From CAYZJD01 sp964483455 (GTDB lineage Bacteria; Acidobacteriota; Terriglobia; Bryobacterales; Bryobacteraceae), in assembly GCA_964483455.1 (NCBI GenBank), contig CAZACK010000015.1, forward strand, positions 1 to 64,000: 64,000 bases of DNA, given 5' to 3'. Position numbers and translations under genes: made by a program. The notes beneath the pieces are model-generated. The model made no database searches, had not been told where the DNA came from, and was given only the letters and a program-made list of their open reading frames with translations. How positions within the stretch are numbered: position 1 is the stretch's first letter; every line of letters starts with the position of its first letter. Shown here piece by piece: positions 39,908 to 48,667 of the stretch.

Positions 39908-40416
39908 CTCCTCGTCGCGAGCAGCTTCGCGCAGCGGCTCCGAACCGCCGGGCTGCCGGTCCGCGCGAGGCGCTTGAGGATGCTCGTCACCTCCGTCCGG
40001 AGCCTGGCGTCGGCCGTGGACAGTTCCGCCAGGCCTTGCAGGGCACAGACCTGGATGATGCGGCTTCGGTCGTCGAGCCAGCCCTGAAGGATGGCGGCCG
40101 CCGCTTTGCGCTCCCTCGCGTTCAGCTCGAGCCGGGGAAGCATGAGCGCAAGATGCCAGCGAACCTCCTGCTGGGTCGCCTGCGAGGTCTGTAGAAGCAG
40201 GCTGCGCTTGTGCGGCGCCAGCAGCTCGGGGCGCTTCGCGGTGACTTTTTCGGCGGCGTCGGCCGCTCGCATGCGGATGAGCGGATCCGTGGACGTCATC
40301 CCTTGGATGAGAACGCCGAACAGGCCGGGGTTACTCAGAACTTCAGCGGCTGCCTCGTTGGCCCGGCCGATGGAGCGCCTGTCGCCGCCTTGGAGCAGTT
40401 CGAGCAGGCGATGCAT
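39904..40416 (-). CDS. HEAT-repeat protein
   Basis: The 170-residue protein consists of helical repeats such as DPLIRMRAADAAEKVTAKRP, TQQEVRWHLALMLPRLEL and DRSRIIQVCALQGLAELS, followed by SPAVRSRCAKLLATRS, which is the HEAT-like pattern. No catalytic motif is present. It lies 3 nt after the ThuA gene on the same strand, so it is co-transcribed. A scaffold or binding role is all that can be said. Confidence 0.75.
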   Translation of the reverse strand: MHRLLELLQGGDRRSIGRANEAAAEVLSNPGLFGVLIQGMTSTDPLIRMRAADAAEKVTAKRPELLAPHKRSLLLQTSQATQQEVRWHLALMLPRLELNARERKAAAAILQGWLDDRSRIIQVCALQGLAELSTADARLRTEVTSILKRLARTGSPAVRSRCAKLLATRS

Positions 40417-40419
40417 TCC

Positions 40420-41232
40420 TCAGTCAGTCGCAGGCTTGGGCCGCGGCTTGGCATCGCCGGGCGTGAGCCCCATCGCCCACTTGATCGCCTCCAGCCACGA
40501 CTTCTGGATGTCGGGACGATCCCACACGTCCTCGCGGTGCCCGAGGCCGTTGTAGAAAACACGCCCCTTGCCGTAGTCCCGCGCCCAGGCCACGGCGAAA
40601 TCCTTGTCGGTGCGATGCACGCCCTTGACGGTCAGATCCACCTTGTCGGCGTCCAGCCGCATCAGCACGCGCACGCGGTCGCGGGAGAATTCCTTGGCCT
40701 GGTAAATCTCGTCGTAGATGGTGAACCGCGCCGGGAAAGGCTTCATCGCGGGAAAATCGGGCGCCTCCACGATGATCTGCGCCTGAAACTGGTTCCAAGG
40801 GTGGAGATCGAAGTACCCGCCGATCAGCTCGCCGAAAGCGGGCCACTTGTAGAACGTGTCGTTGGCGCTGTGGGCGCCGAGAAAGCCCTTTCCGTCGTCG
40901 CGGATGAAGGACAGGAAGTCGGCCTTCTGCTGGTCGTCCATATCCAGCTCGCCGGTCGTGTAGAAGAAGATCGCGTCGAAGAAATTCAGGTTCTTGGCGT
41001 TGCCCTCGAGCTTCTTCTTGGTGATGAGCTGGGTGTCGGTGCGGATATAGGTGTCGTACAGGCCGGACTCCTGTCCGATCTTCCAGATCGTCCCCAGCGC
41101 GTGAGAGACAGAATCATGCTGCCAGCCCTTGACGGCTCCGATCGCCAGGAGTTTCTTCCTGGGCTGGGCGGCCAGCGGCACGGCGACGGTCAGCGCGAGA
41201 AACAGAATGGCGGCAATACGGTGTGTTTTCAT
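40420..41232 (-). CDS. Exported ThuA-domain protein
   Basis: The signal peptide (KTHRIAAILFLALTVAVPLA) is followed by a ThuA (trehalose-utilisation, flavodoxin/glutaminase-like) domain: KLLAIGAVKGWQHDSVSHAL, FDAIFFYTTGELDMDDQQKA, GFLGAHSANDTFYKWPAF, and AVAWARDYGKGRVFYNGLGH with DIQKSWLEAIKWAMG. I choose ATG 41232 with GGAGAGCC before it. The biochemical role of ThuA domains in such exported proteins is not established. Confidence 0.87.
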   Translation of the reverse strand: MKTHRIAAILFLALTVAVPLAAQPRKKLLAIGAVKGWQHDSVSHALGTIWKIGQESGLYDTYIRTDTQLITKKKLEGNAKNLNFFDAIFFYTTGELDMDDQQKADFLSFIRDDGKGFLGAHSANDTFYKWPAFGELIGGYFDLHPWNQFQAQIIVEAPDFPAMKPFPARFTIYDEIYQAKEFSRDRVRVLMRLDADKVDLTVKGVHRTDKDFAVAWARDYGKGRVFYNGLGHREDVWDRPDIQKSWLEAIKWAMGLTPGDAKPRPKPATD

Positions 41233-41299
41233 CCGGCTCTCCAATCCGGAGAACATCATCTCACACTGGGATTGAGGCTTCGCAAGGGGGAGAAGGCAG

Positions 41300-42133
41300 T
41301 CAGATCTTCTGTACGCGCCGGACGGTAAAGATCTCCGGGTGGATGTCGGTGTGCTCGAGCCGCTGCCAGTCGTCGTTGACGTGGATGAGCTTGCCGCTGA
41401 TGTGATTGGAGCGCTCGGAAGCGAGGAACAGCGCCAACCGGATCTGCCGGTCGGGGGCGACGCCGCCGGTTTGCCGGACGAGCCGGGCCTCGGCCAGTTC
41501 CCGGTCGCCGGCGCGCTCCCCGGCTTGCAGGATCTCGTCGGTCATGTGAGTGTAGGCCCCTCCGGGGGACATGCAGTTGACCTGGATGTTGTGGTCCCGG
41601 ACCTCCTCGGCCAAGGTCTCCACAAAGCGGGCGAGAGCGGCCTTGGTGGCGGCATAGACGGCGAAGTTCGGTCTGGGGTGGGTGGCGCCGCCGCCGGTGA
41701 GAATGATGATCTTGCCCGAGCGCCTTCGCATCATGTCCGGCAGCACGGCGCGGCAGGCGTGCATGGCGCCGACGAGGTTGACACACACGGCATCACGGCA
41801 GGCGTCGGGAGGAGCTTCCCAGAACGGGCCGATCGGGCCTTGGACGCCGGCGGCGACCACAAGGACATCGACTGGACCGAAGTCCGACCGAAGGGAGTCG
41901 ATGGCCTCCGCCACCTGAGCATACTCACGAACATCCGCGGTGAATCGCAGCGCCCGGCCTCCGGCGTGTTCGATCTCCAGTCGGGCCAGATCGAGCTCCG
42001 CCGCGCTCCGCGCCAGCAGCCCGACACGGGCTCCCGTCGAGGCAAAACCGAGGGCCAGGCGTTTGCCGATCCCACGTCCGGCGCCGGTAATCAGAACGGT
42101 CTTGTGGCTGGCGGAGTCCAATGCGGCGTGCAT
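41300..42133 (-). CDS. Short-chain dehydrogenase/reductase
   Basis: A classical SDR of 277 residues: cofactor motif VLITGAGRGIGKRLALG, DVLVVAAGVQGPIG in place of NNAG, Ser in IIILTGGGATHPRPN replaced by Gly/Thr context, and the catalytic YAATKAALARF (YxxxK). PGGAYTHMTDEI follows. The usual catalytic Ser is not obvious in LTGGGA, where a Thr could stand in, so the activity is less certain. ATG 42133 (MHAALDS) is preferred over 42196. Confidence 0.87.
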   Translation of the reverse strand: MHAALDSASHKTVLITGAGRGIGKRLALGFASTGARVGLLARSAAELDLARLEIEHAGGRALRFTADVREYAQVAEAIDSLRSDFGPVDVLVVAAGVQGPIGPFWEAPPDACRDAVCVNLVGAMHACRAVLPDMMRRRSGKIIILTGGGATHPRPNFAVYAATKAALARFVETLAEEVRDHNIQVNCMSPGGAYTHMTDEILQAGERAGDRELAEARLVRQTGGVAPDRQIRLALFLASERSNHISGKLIHVNDDWQRLEHTDIHPEIFTVRRVQKI

Positions 42134-42215
42134 TCCACGTATCAGCGTAGTACAAGCGCGCCGGCCGGGCGGCGAAACGGCAGCGGGAGTTGGCATCCGA
42201 TCGACCGGGCTGCGG

Positions 42216-43289
42216 CTACGGGACGGCCGAGGTGGCTTTGTTTTTGTATAGGAAGGCGTCGGACCGGGCGAAGAGTTCCTCTCCGGTTTCTCCCTGGCGA
42301 TGCTCGGCCACGCCCACCGAGGCGCTCACGTGAACCGCCAGTTCGTGCGCACCCTGTACCACATAGGCGCCGCGGGTGTTGTCTCTGGCCCGGCCCGCGG
42401 CGATGAGGGCGTCCCCCAGCCCAGCCTGGAAGATGACCAGGAACTCATCTCCACCCCAACGACAGGCGATGTCCTGAGGGCGGAACTGCTGTGCGAGCCG
42501 TTTGCCGAAGATCCGAAGAACCTGGTCGCCCACGGAATGGCCGTACATGTCGTTGACGTCCTTGAACGCGTCGAGGTCGAACAGCATGACCGAGAACGGC
42601 TTGCGTGCCTGGATGCACTCCGCAATCAGCCTCTCGGCTTCTCTGCGGTTCGCCAACCCCGTGAGCGGGTCCGTCGCCGCCAGCATTTCCGCCCTCTCCA
42701 GCCTCTGCCGGAAGGACATCAGCTCCTGCCGGAGGCTCGATACGGACGACTGGTTGGATTGGTGCATGGACTCCGTGCACGCCTTCAGCGCGGCCACCCC
42801 GTCGGCGAGGCGCAGCCGCATGTCCGCCAGGTTCTCTAAACGCGCGACTGACTCAAGTTCACGGGCCACGCCCCGAAACTGCGCCGCATGATCGTTGCTT
42901 CGCGAACTCAACGTGTCGGCCGCCTCCGCCAGGATGCCCAGGATCCGCTTGATCTCCTGCTGCTTGTGGCGGAACAGCCCGCCAACCTCCGCGGAGTACT
43001 CCCTGAGCTCTTCTTCAAGCTGGCTGCGGCTCCTCTCGAGCGTCTGAACGGTGGGATCGGCGGCGACCTTCCTGCGGAGGTCTTTCAGCCGACGCCTGTG
43101 GTCCGCCAGCAGCTTCCCGTCGGCCTCCACCTGGTGGTTCTCAATGCTGCCGACGGCGGAAACATAGCACTGAAGCGAGGTCCGAAAGAGTTCTTCCAGT
43201 TGATCGAGTTCGCTAAGGGATTTCCTCAATGAGATCATCGCGGGCGCCGCCTGCTCCTCGCTTTCAAATCGACCGGTCCGCTGCGGCAA
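42216..43289 (-). CDS. Diguanylate cyclase with coiled-coil N-terminus
   Basis: The C-terminal GGDEF domain has the active site RWGGDEF and an I-site RPQD five residues before it, so it should make cyclic di-GMP and be feedback-inhibited. The domain opens with DPLTGLANRREAERLIAEC and FDLDAFKDVNDMYGHSVGD. The ~200-residue N-terminus is helical coiled coil (ENHQVEADGKLLADHRRRLK) without a recognised sensor or membrane span. ATG 43289 is the longest; one at 43238 is possible. Confidence 0.92.
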   Translation of the reverse strand: MPQRTGRFESEEQAAPAMISLRKSLSELDQLEELFRTSLQCYVSAVGSIENHQVEADGKLLADHRRRLKDLRRKVAADPTVQTLERSRSQLEEELREYSAEVGGLFRHKQQEIKRILGILAEAADTLSSRSNDHAAQFRGVARELESVARLENLADMRLRLADGVAALKACTESMHQSNQSSVSSLRQELMSFRQRLERAEMLAATDPLTGLANRREAERLIAECIQARKPFSVMLFDLDAFKDVNDMYGHSVGDQVLRIFGKRLAQQFRPQDIACRWGGDEFLVIFQAGLGDALIAAGRARDNTRGAYVVQGAHELAVHVSASVGVAEHRQGETGEELFARSDAFLYKNKATSAVP

Positions 43290-43549
43290 CTTATTGGGGG
43301 AACACCTGAGCAGGGCAGGCCCGCTTGAAATCGGGCCCTGAGGGAACCGGATCTGGGCTATAATAGAGGGCGACGCTTGACGCTAGTATTTGGCTTCTCA
43401 AAGCATTTCGAGGGAGTTCGTCATTTTCGGGTGGTTCCCGCCAGTCCTGGTATTTCCCGGCGTGCCTTTTCCGTTTGAGGACCCCCCTTGTCTTGTTGGA
43501 TGTCCGATTCTTGCGGTCACGCGAACGTTGAACCAATGAAGGAAGATGC
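43290..43549 (+). promoter_or_regulatory. Long cold-shock gene leader with TATAAT box
   Basis: A perfect TATAAT lies at 43359-43364, which would start transcription near 43371 and give a 5' untranslated leader of about 180 nt before the csp ATG at 43550. No good -35 box is present at 17 nt. Long structured leaders are usual for cspA-type genes, where they act as thermosensors. GGAAGATG gives the ribosome binding site just before 43550. Confidence 0.5.
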
Positions 43550-43756
43550 ATGAAAGAGCAAGGTGTTGTGAAGTGGTTTAATGCCGCCAAGGGGTACGGC
43601 TTCATCCAGCGCGAGAGCGGAGAGGACGTTTTCGTCCATTATTCCGCGATTGCGAAGGACGGCTACCGGACCCTGGAAGAGGGCTCCAAAGTGGAATTCG
43701 AGGTGACTCGCGGACCAAAGGGTTTGGCCGCCGCCAACGTCATGCCCCTGGGCTGA
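43550..43756 (+). CDS. Cold-shock protein (CspA family)
   Basis: The 68-residue OB-fold protein has both RNA-binding motifs, AKGYGFIQ (RNP1) and DVFVHYSAI (RNP2), and the typical start GVVKWFNAAKGYG and end EFEVTRGPKGLAAANV. It binds RNA as a chaperone. It is followed by a hairpin and then infA on the same strand. Confidence 0.96.
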   Translation: MKEQGVVKWFNAAKGYGFIQRESGEDVFVHYSAIAKDGYRTLEEGSKVEFEVTRGPKGLAAANVMPLG

Positions 43757-43773
43757 TGTCGCGCTATCGGATT

Positions 43774-43803
43774 GCGGCCGGCAGGCCCTGGTCTGCCGGC
43801 TGC
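43774..43803 (+). terminator. Hairpin after the cold-shock gene
   Basis: GCGGCCGGCAG and CTGCCGGCTGC pair over 11 bp with one imperfect pair around the loop GCCCTGGT, beginning 18 nt after the csp stop. There is no run of T after it, so termination would be of the weak, U-less type or partial, allowing read-through into infA. Confidence 0.5.
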
Positions 43804-43862
43804 GATCAATCTGGCGATCCTTCCAGGCGGCGCCTGCGGTGAATACTCTCCGAAGGAGGATG

Positions 43863-44081
43863 ATGAGCAAGGAAGACTGCATTGAAGTGACCGGAACAGT
43901 AGTCGAGAAGTTCCCCAGCGGATTGTTCAGCGTGCAACTCGATCAGGACCGCGTGGTGCTGGCGCACCTGGCGGGGAAACTGCGCCGGAACCGGATCCGG
44001 GTGCTGGCCGGCGACCGGGTCACGATCGAGATGTCGCCGTACGATCTGACCAAAGGCCGGATCACCTACCGCCACAAGTAG
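43863..44081 (+). CDS. infA: Translation initiation factor IF-1
   Basis: The OB-fold S1-type protein starts MSKEDCIEVTGTVVEKFPSG and ends VTIEMSPYDLTKGRITYRHK, the IF-1 signature, with 72 residues. AAGGAGG lies directly before; ATG 43860 and 43863 are both possible and the frame is open to 43839. It is not in a ribosomal-protein cluster, so it may be a second IF-1 copy. Placement 3' of csp suggests shared use in cold or stress. Confidence 0.92.
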   Translation: MSKEDCIEVTGTVVEKFPSGLFSVQLDQDRVVLAHLAGKLRRNRIRVLAGDRVTIEMSPYDLTKGRITYRHK

Positions 44082-44246
44082 GAAATCCGCTTCACCCCCT
44101 CCCCTTCAACGGGCCGGATACCATGGGGACGCGCGCCCTTCGCCGCAGGTAGCCGGCTGAACGCGGATCGGTTCGTCATGCCCTTCGTCAATCGGCGTTA
44201 TCGGCGGCCGATAGCCTCCTTCGCCAAGCGCGGAGCCATGCAGCGA

Positions 44247-45359
44247 ATGCGAATCCTGTTCATCTTCGGCACCCGGCCGGAGGCGATTAAGCTCAGCCCG
44301 GTCGTTCTTCACCTCCGCCAGCGGAACGAATTCGACGTCAGGGTTTGCGTGACGGCGCAGCACCGCCAATTGTTGGACCAGGTACTGGACGCTTTTCAGG
44401 TAGCGCCGGACCACGATCTGGGGGTCATGGGGCCGGACCAGACGCTGTTCCAGTCAACGTCGCGCATGGTGGCGGCCTTGGAGCCGGTCCTGGTTCTTGA
44501 GAATCCGGACATGGTAGTGGTTCAGGGAGACACAACCACCACGTTTTGCGGCGCGCTAGCCGCTTTTTATCGGGGTATCCCCACCGGCCATGTCGAGGCC
44601 GGGTTGCGGACGGGGGACATCCGGCAGCCGTTTCCGGAAGAGATGAACCGAGTTCTCACGAGCCGGCTGGCGGCGCTGCACTTTGCACCCACCGAGGGCG
44701 CGGCGGCCAATCTGAGGGCGGAAGGCGTGCCGCCGGAGCGCATTGCCGTCACGGGCAACCCGGGAATCGACGCGGTCCTTTACGTCCGCAACGCTCTGGA
44801 GGAGGGCAGGCTTGCGGGCGGCGGGTGGCCACAGCTCGATCCGAGCCGGAAACTGGTGGTGGTTACCGCCCACCGCCGCGAGAGCTTCGGCGACGGCTTC
44901 GCGCGCATCTGCACGGCCCTGGCAAGCCTAGCCAGCCGTCCCGATGTTCAAGTCGTCTATCCCGTTCACCCGAACCCGAACGTCCGGAATGTCGTCTATG
45001 ATCGCCTCGCCCGCATCCGGAACATCCACCTGATCGACCCGGTGGACTATGTTCCGTTTGTCGACCTGATGCGGCGGGCGTGGATCTTGCTCACCGACTC
45101 GGGCGGGATTCAGGAAGAGGGGCCGTCGCTGGGCAAGCCCGTGCTGGTCATGCGGGAGAAGACCGAGCGGCCGGAAGCTGTAGAAGCCGGCACGGCGCGG
45201 CTGGTGGGAACCGAGGTGGAACGTATCGTCGGGGAGGTCTCCCGGCTGCTCGACGACCCTGGAGAATACCGGCGCGTATCGCGCGTTCACAACCCTTATG
45301 GGGATGGCAAAGCCAGCAGCCGGATTTCAGATGCAATCCTCTCATTCTTCAGCGGTTAG
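44247..45359 (+). CDS. wecB: UDP-N-acetylglucosamine 2-epimerase (non-hydrolysing)
   Basis: This enzyme makes UDP-ManNAc for cell-surface glycans. The 370-residue protein shows RILFIFGTRPEAIKLSPVV, VQGDTTTTFCGALAAFYRG, HVEAGLRTGDIRQPFPEEMN, VTAHRRESFGDGF, and ILLTDSGGIQEEGPSLGKPV with REKTERPEAVEAGTARLVG. ATG 44247 matches the family start; ATG 44238 and a longer frame to 44178 are alternatives. No other glycan genes are adjacent. Confidence 0.94.
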   Translation: MRILFIFGTRPEAIKLSPVVLHLRQRNEFDVRVCVTAQHRQLLDQVLDAFQVAPDHDLGVMGPDQTLFQSTSRMVAALEPVLVLENPDMVVVQGDTTTTFCGALAAFYRGIPTGHVEAGLRTGDIRQPFPEEMNRVLTSRLAALHFAPTEGAAANLRAEGVPPERIAVTGNPGIDAVLYVRNALEEGRLAGGGWPQLDPSRKLVVVTAHRRESFGDGFARICTALASLASRPDVQVVYPVHPNPNVRNVVYDRLARIRNIHLIDPVDYVPFVDLMRRAWILLTDSGGIQEEGPSLGKPVLVMREKTERPEAVEAGTARLVGTEVERIVGEVSRLLDDPGEYRRVSRVHNPYGDGKASSRISDAILSFFSG

Positions 45360-45460
45360 GCACGCCGCCGGCGCTTGAAAGATCCTTGCGCGGAGCCTCC
45401 CACGAAGCTCGATTCAGCCATGCCCGCCGCTATAATGCCGCCGGAAGGATGGGGCGGAGC

Positions 45461-46492
45461 ATGAAAGCTCAAGCGGTTGTGACGGCGTCCAGGAAAGCGG
45501 GACGCGAGCAGGCGGAGAGTCTGGAGGGCGTTCTGGCCAGTCAGCTTGTGGGTCAGCCGAAGGCGATTGAGACCATTGTCCCGTACGTGCGCATGTACCA
45601 GGCGGGACTATCCCCGGAGGGAAGGCCGGCCGGCGTCTTCCTGTTGCTGGGACCGACGGGCACCGGAAAGACCAGAACCGTTGAGACGCTCGCCAACGCG
45701 CTGCACCACAGCGAAAAGAGTATCCTGCGCATCGATTGCGGGGAGTTTCAGATGGAGCACGAGGTGGCCAAGCTGATCGGCGCCCCGCCGGGCTACCTGG
45801 GCCATCGGGAGACGCAGCCGATGCTCACCCAGCAGCGGCTGAATGCGGCGGCCAGCGAGAGGTGCAGCCTGTCCCTGGTGCTGTTCGACGAAATCGAGAA
45901 GGCCGCGCCGTCGCTGACGCGGCTGCTGCTCGGGATTCTCGACAAGGCGATCCTGCGGCTTGGCGACAACACGGTCGTGAACTTCGAGCGCAGCCTGATC
46001 TTCCTAACCAGCAACCTGGGCGCGCGCGGAATGCTGAAGGAATTGCGCCCGGATTTCGGTTTCGAGGCGGGAGCGGATCGACCGGTGGCTAACGTCGCCA
46101 GGAAGCTCAAGGGCATCGGCTGGTCGGCGGTTCGGAGGAAATTCTCACCGGAGTTCGTCAACCGGATCGACCAGGTGATCACCTACCAGCCGCTGGACGA
46201 AGACGCACTTTCGGAGATTCTGGACCAGCACATCGAGGAACTCCAGCGCCACGTTCGGAGCCGGCTCGGGCCTCAGGCCTTCGGCATCGAGGTTCCGCCG
46301 CGAAGCCGCGAGTTCCTGCTTCGTAAGGGCGCCAGCCGGGAGTTCGGCGCGCGCGAGCTCAAGCGAACCCTGCTGCGGCACGTGACCCAACCGCTGGCGG
46401 CGCTGGTGGCCGGCGGGGAGATTACACCGGGGTCTTCGGTGTGCCTGGAGTTTGACGAAGAGGAGGATTCGCTGTGCATTCGGAGGGCGTGA
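45461..46492 (+). CDS. Single-ring AAA+ ATPase related to the second ring of ClpA/ClpB
   Basis: The 343-residue protein has Walker A GPTGTGKTRT, the pore-like segment GAPPGYLGHRE, Walker B LVLFDEIEKAAPSL, sensor 1 FLTSNLGARGML, the arginine finger region FSPEFVNRIDQVI and the ClpB C-terminal domain motif GASREFGARELKRTL. This is the D2 ring plus C-terminal domain of Hsp100 proteins; the N-domain and D1 ring are absent. GYLG retains the pore Tyr. ClpP-binding loop (IGF/L) is not seen. I choose ATG 45461; ATG 45449 is in frame. A TATAAT sits at 45431. Confidence 0.85.
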   Translation: MKAQAVVTASRKAGREQAESLEGVLASQLVGQPKAIETIVPYVRMYQAGLSPEGRPAGVFLLLGPTGTGKTRTVETLANALHHSEKSILRIDCGEFQMEHEVAKLIGAPPGYLGHRETQPMLTQQRLNAAASERCSLSLVLFDEIEKAAPSLTRLLLGILDKAILRLGDNTVVNFERSLIFLTSNLGARGMLKELRPDFGFEAGADRPVANVARKLKGIGWSAVRRKFSPEFVNRIDQVITYQPLDEDALSEILDQHIEELQRHVRSRLGPQAFGIEVPPRSREFLLRKGASREFGARELKRTLLRHVTQPLAALVAGGEITPGSSVCLEFDEEEDSLCIRRA

Positions 46493-46540
46493 GTTGAGGA
46501 GCGGGGCCAGGGCTCTTAGCTGGGAAGTAGAATCGATTCG

Positions 46541-47365
46541 ATGCCTGGCGCTCTATACCTTGTTTCGACTCCGATCGGCAACCTCGAGGACATCACGTAT
46601 CGGGCGGTCCGGGTGCTCCGCGAAGTCGATCGGATCGCTTGCGAGGATACACGGCGGACACGCAAGCTGCTCGAGCGCTACGGCATCCGCAAGCCGCTGG
46701 TGAGCTTCCACGAGCACAACGAGCGGGAGCGCGCCGTGGAACTGGCCGCGAAGCTGGCGGCCGGCGAGACGGTGGCGCTGGTATCGGACGCCGGCACGCC
46801 GCTCGTGTCCGACCCAGGCTACCGGCTGGTCGCCAGGGCGATCGAGGCCGGCATCGCGGTCGTGCCGGTGCCCGGCCCGTCGGCGGCGCTCGCCGCCCTG
46901 GCCTGCTCCGGGCTGCCGACGGACTGCTTCCGATTCGGAGGATTCCTGCCGGCGAAATCGAGCGAACGGAGGAGGGTCCTGGAGGGTCTTCGCGGCGAGA
47001 CGGCAACGCTCGTGTTCTACGAAGCGCCGCACCGCGTGCTCCACGCGCTCGAAGATATCCAGGCGGTGCTGGGCGCGCGGCCCATGACGCTCGCCCGCGA
47101 GCTGACGAAGATCCACGAAGAGTTCCTGCGAGGCACGCCGGAGGAAATCAGCCAGCTACTGTCGGCGCGTCCGGTGGTGAAAGGCGAAATTACGCTGCTC
47201 ATCGGAAAGGGCGCTGAGCCGGACCGCCCGGACGTTTCGCTTCGCGAGGAAGTGGAAGGGCTCGTCCAGGGAGGAGCGTCGCGCATGGAGGCGATCAAGG
47301 CCGTCGCCCGCCGGCGCGGGTTGCCCAAGCGCGAAGTCTACAAAACGGTGGAAGAGGAAAGCTGA
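46541..47365 (+). CDS. rsmI: 16S rRNA cytidine-1402 2'-O-methyltransferase RsmI
   Basis: The tetrapyrrole-methylase-fold protein starts PGALYLVSTPIGNLEDITYR and continues IACEDTRRTRKLLERYGI, ALVSDAGTPLVSDPGYRLV and VVPVPGPSAALAALACSGLP, with the RsmI-specific FYEAPHRVLHALEDI and LARELTKIHEEFLRGT. It methylates C1402 in the decoding centre. Length 274 residues is standard. It ends 3 nt from the stop of the convergent thioredoxin gene. Confidence 0.96.
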   Translation: MPGALYLVSTPIGNLEDITYRAVRVLREVDRIACEDTRRTRKLLERYGIRKPLVSFHEHNERERAVELAAKLAAGETVALVSDAGTPLVSDPGYRLVARAIEAGIAVVPVPGPSAALAALACSGLPTDCFRFGGFLPAKSSERRRVLEGLRGETATLVFYEAPHRVLHALEDIQAVLGARPMTLARELTKIHEEFLRGTPEEISQLLSARPVVKGEITLLIGKGAEPDRPDVSLREEVEGLVQGGASRMEAIKAVARRRGLPKREVYKTVEEES

Positions 47366-47367
47366 GG

Positions 47368-47607
47368 TCAGGTCCCTGGCTGGAGCAGTTCCTTCAGCTC
47401 GCCGACCGTGGGCACTTTGCCGCTGACGACGATCTTCCCATCGACCAGCACCGCCGGCGTAAAGCGCACGCCGAGCACGGTGAACTCCCGCACGTCGTAG
47501 ATATGCGAGATTTCCGCGTCAAGCCCGAGCTCGGCGCAGGCGTTGAAGACGTTCTTTTCCGTTTCCCGGCACCGGCCGCAGCCGGGTCCGGCCACTTGAA
47601 TTCGCAT
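47368..47607 (-). CDS. Small thioredoxin-fold protein (redox-active disulfide protein type)
   Basis: The 79-residue protein has the active site GPGCGRCRETEKNV (CGRC) and the thioredoxin cis-Pro stretch VRFTPAVLVDGKIVVSG. Such mini-thioredoxins often sit behind UPF0718 permease genes, as here, 10 nt after the permease stop. It could deliver reducing power to a metal-loaded partner; the exact partner is unknown. Confidence 0.88.
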   Translation of the reverse strand: MRIQVAGPGCGRCRETEKNVFNACAELGLDAEISHIYDVREFTVLGVRFTPAVLVDGKIVVSGKVPTVGELKELLQPGT

Positions 47608-47617
47608 GGTTTCACCC

Positions 47618-48667
47618 TCATGTCAATACGAAATTCCCGAAGAACCATCCCACGATCGTTCCCAGGATGAGGATGGCGCCGACATAGACAACCGACTTGC
47701 GCACTCCGAACACTTTGGCGATCGCCAGCCAATTCGGCAGACTCAATCCAGGCCCTGTCAGCAGCAGCGCCAAGGCCGGCCCCTTGCCCATTCCGAGCTT
47801 CATGAGCGTGTCGACGAACGGCGCTTCGGTCATGGTGGCGAAGTAGCTGACGGATCCGATCAGGGTGGCGAGGAAGGAGGCTCCGAGGCCGTTGCCGCCA
47901 AGCCAGGTCCTGATCCAGTTCTCCGGCAGCACCTTGCCGATGACGCCGACCAGGAACACTCCGAGCAACAGCAGCGGGAAGATGATCCTCACGAACCACC
48001 ATGTCTCGCGCAGCCAGCCGACGAGTTGAGGCCGCGGGACCGACTTCCAGGCATAGACGGCAGCGGCCAGCGTCACGGCGGCCCACACGGCGACCTTGGT
48101 GAGGTACGAGCCGGTCCTCACCGCGTAATTCGGCGCCAGCAGAGACAGGAGAATGAGCCCGATGAGGACCAGTGGCTGCCTGTCGATGACCGCCTGGCGG
48201 GGTCCCACGGCGGCTTGAGTACCGCCGGCGTTGCTTTCGCCCCGGAACGCGGCGGTCATGACTGCCCCCACGACGAACGCCATCGACAGCGCGGCCGCGA
48301 TGCGCGCCGCGACCATCGCGCCGCCGAGGATGTTCCCCGTATAGACGAGGGCGAGGATGTTCGCCGCCGGAGCCACCCAGAGGACGATAAACGCCACGCC
48401 GATGCCGGCGCCGCCGTAGTACAGGCCGCCCGCCACCGGAATCACCGTGCACGAGCAGGCGGCCACCAGGAAGCTGGAGCCCGCGGCCAGCGGAAAGGAG
48501 CGCAGCTTGCTCGCGCCTTCGCCGAGGTGGTCGAGAATCACCTCGCGGTTGACGAACGAAACGATGGCTCCCGCGAGGAAGAAAGCCGGCACCAGGCAGG
48601 TCAGCACGTGCGTGGCGATGTAGTCCTTGAGCGCCAGGAAACCGGCCGCAATGAGTTCCAGGATCAC
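47618..48667 (-). CDS. UPF0718/ArsP-like permease
   Basis: A 349-residue membrane protein with about eight hydrophobic segments. Features include LVAACSCTVIPVAGGLYYGG (paired Cys in a membrane-facing loop), FIVLWVAPAANILALVYTG and YFATMTEAPFVDTLMKLGMG, all hallmarks of the DUF318/UPF0718 permeases; some members (ArsP) export organoarsenicals. GTG 48667 overlaps the arsR stop as GTGA. The frame is open to 48733 inside arsR but that part is a shadow. Confidence 0.88.
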   Translation of the reverse strand: MILELIAAGFLALKDYIATHVLTCLVPAFFLAGAIVSFVNREVILDHLGEGASKLRSFPLAAGSSFLVAACSCTVIPVAGGLYYGGAGIGVAFIVLWVAPAANILALVYTGNILGGAMVAARIAAALSMAFVVGAVMTAAFRGESNAGGTQAAVGPRQAVIDRQPLVLIGLILLSLLAPNYAVRTGSYLTKVAVWAAVTLAAAVYAWKSVPRPQLVGWLRETWWFVRIIFPLLLLGVFLVGVIGKVLPENWIRTWLGGNGLGASFLATLIGSVSYFATMTEAPFVDTLMKLGMGKGPALALLLTGPGLSLPNWLAIAKVFGVRKSVVYVGAILILGTIVGWFFGNFVLT

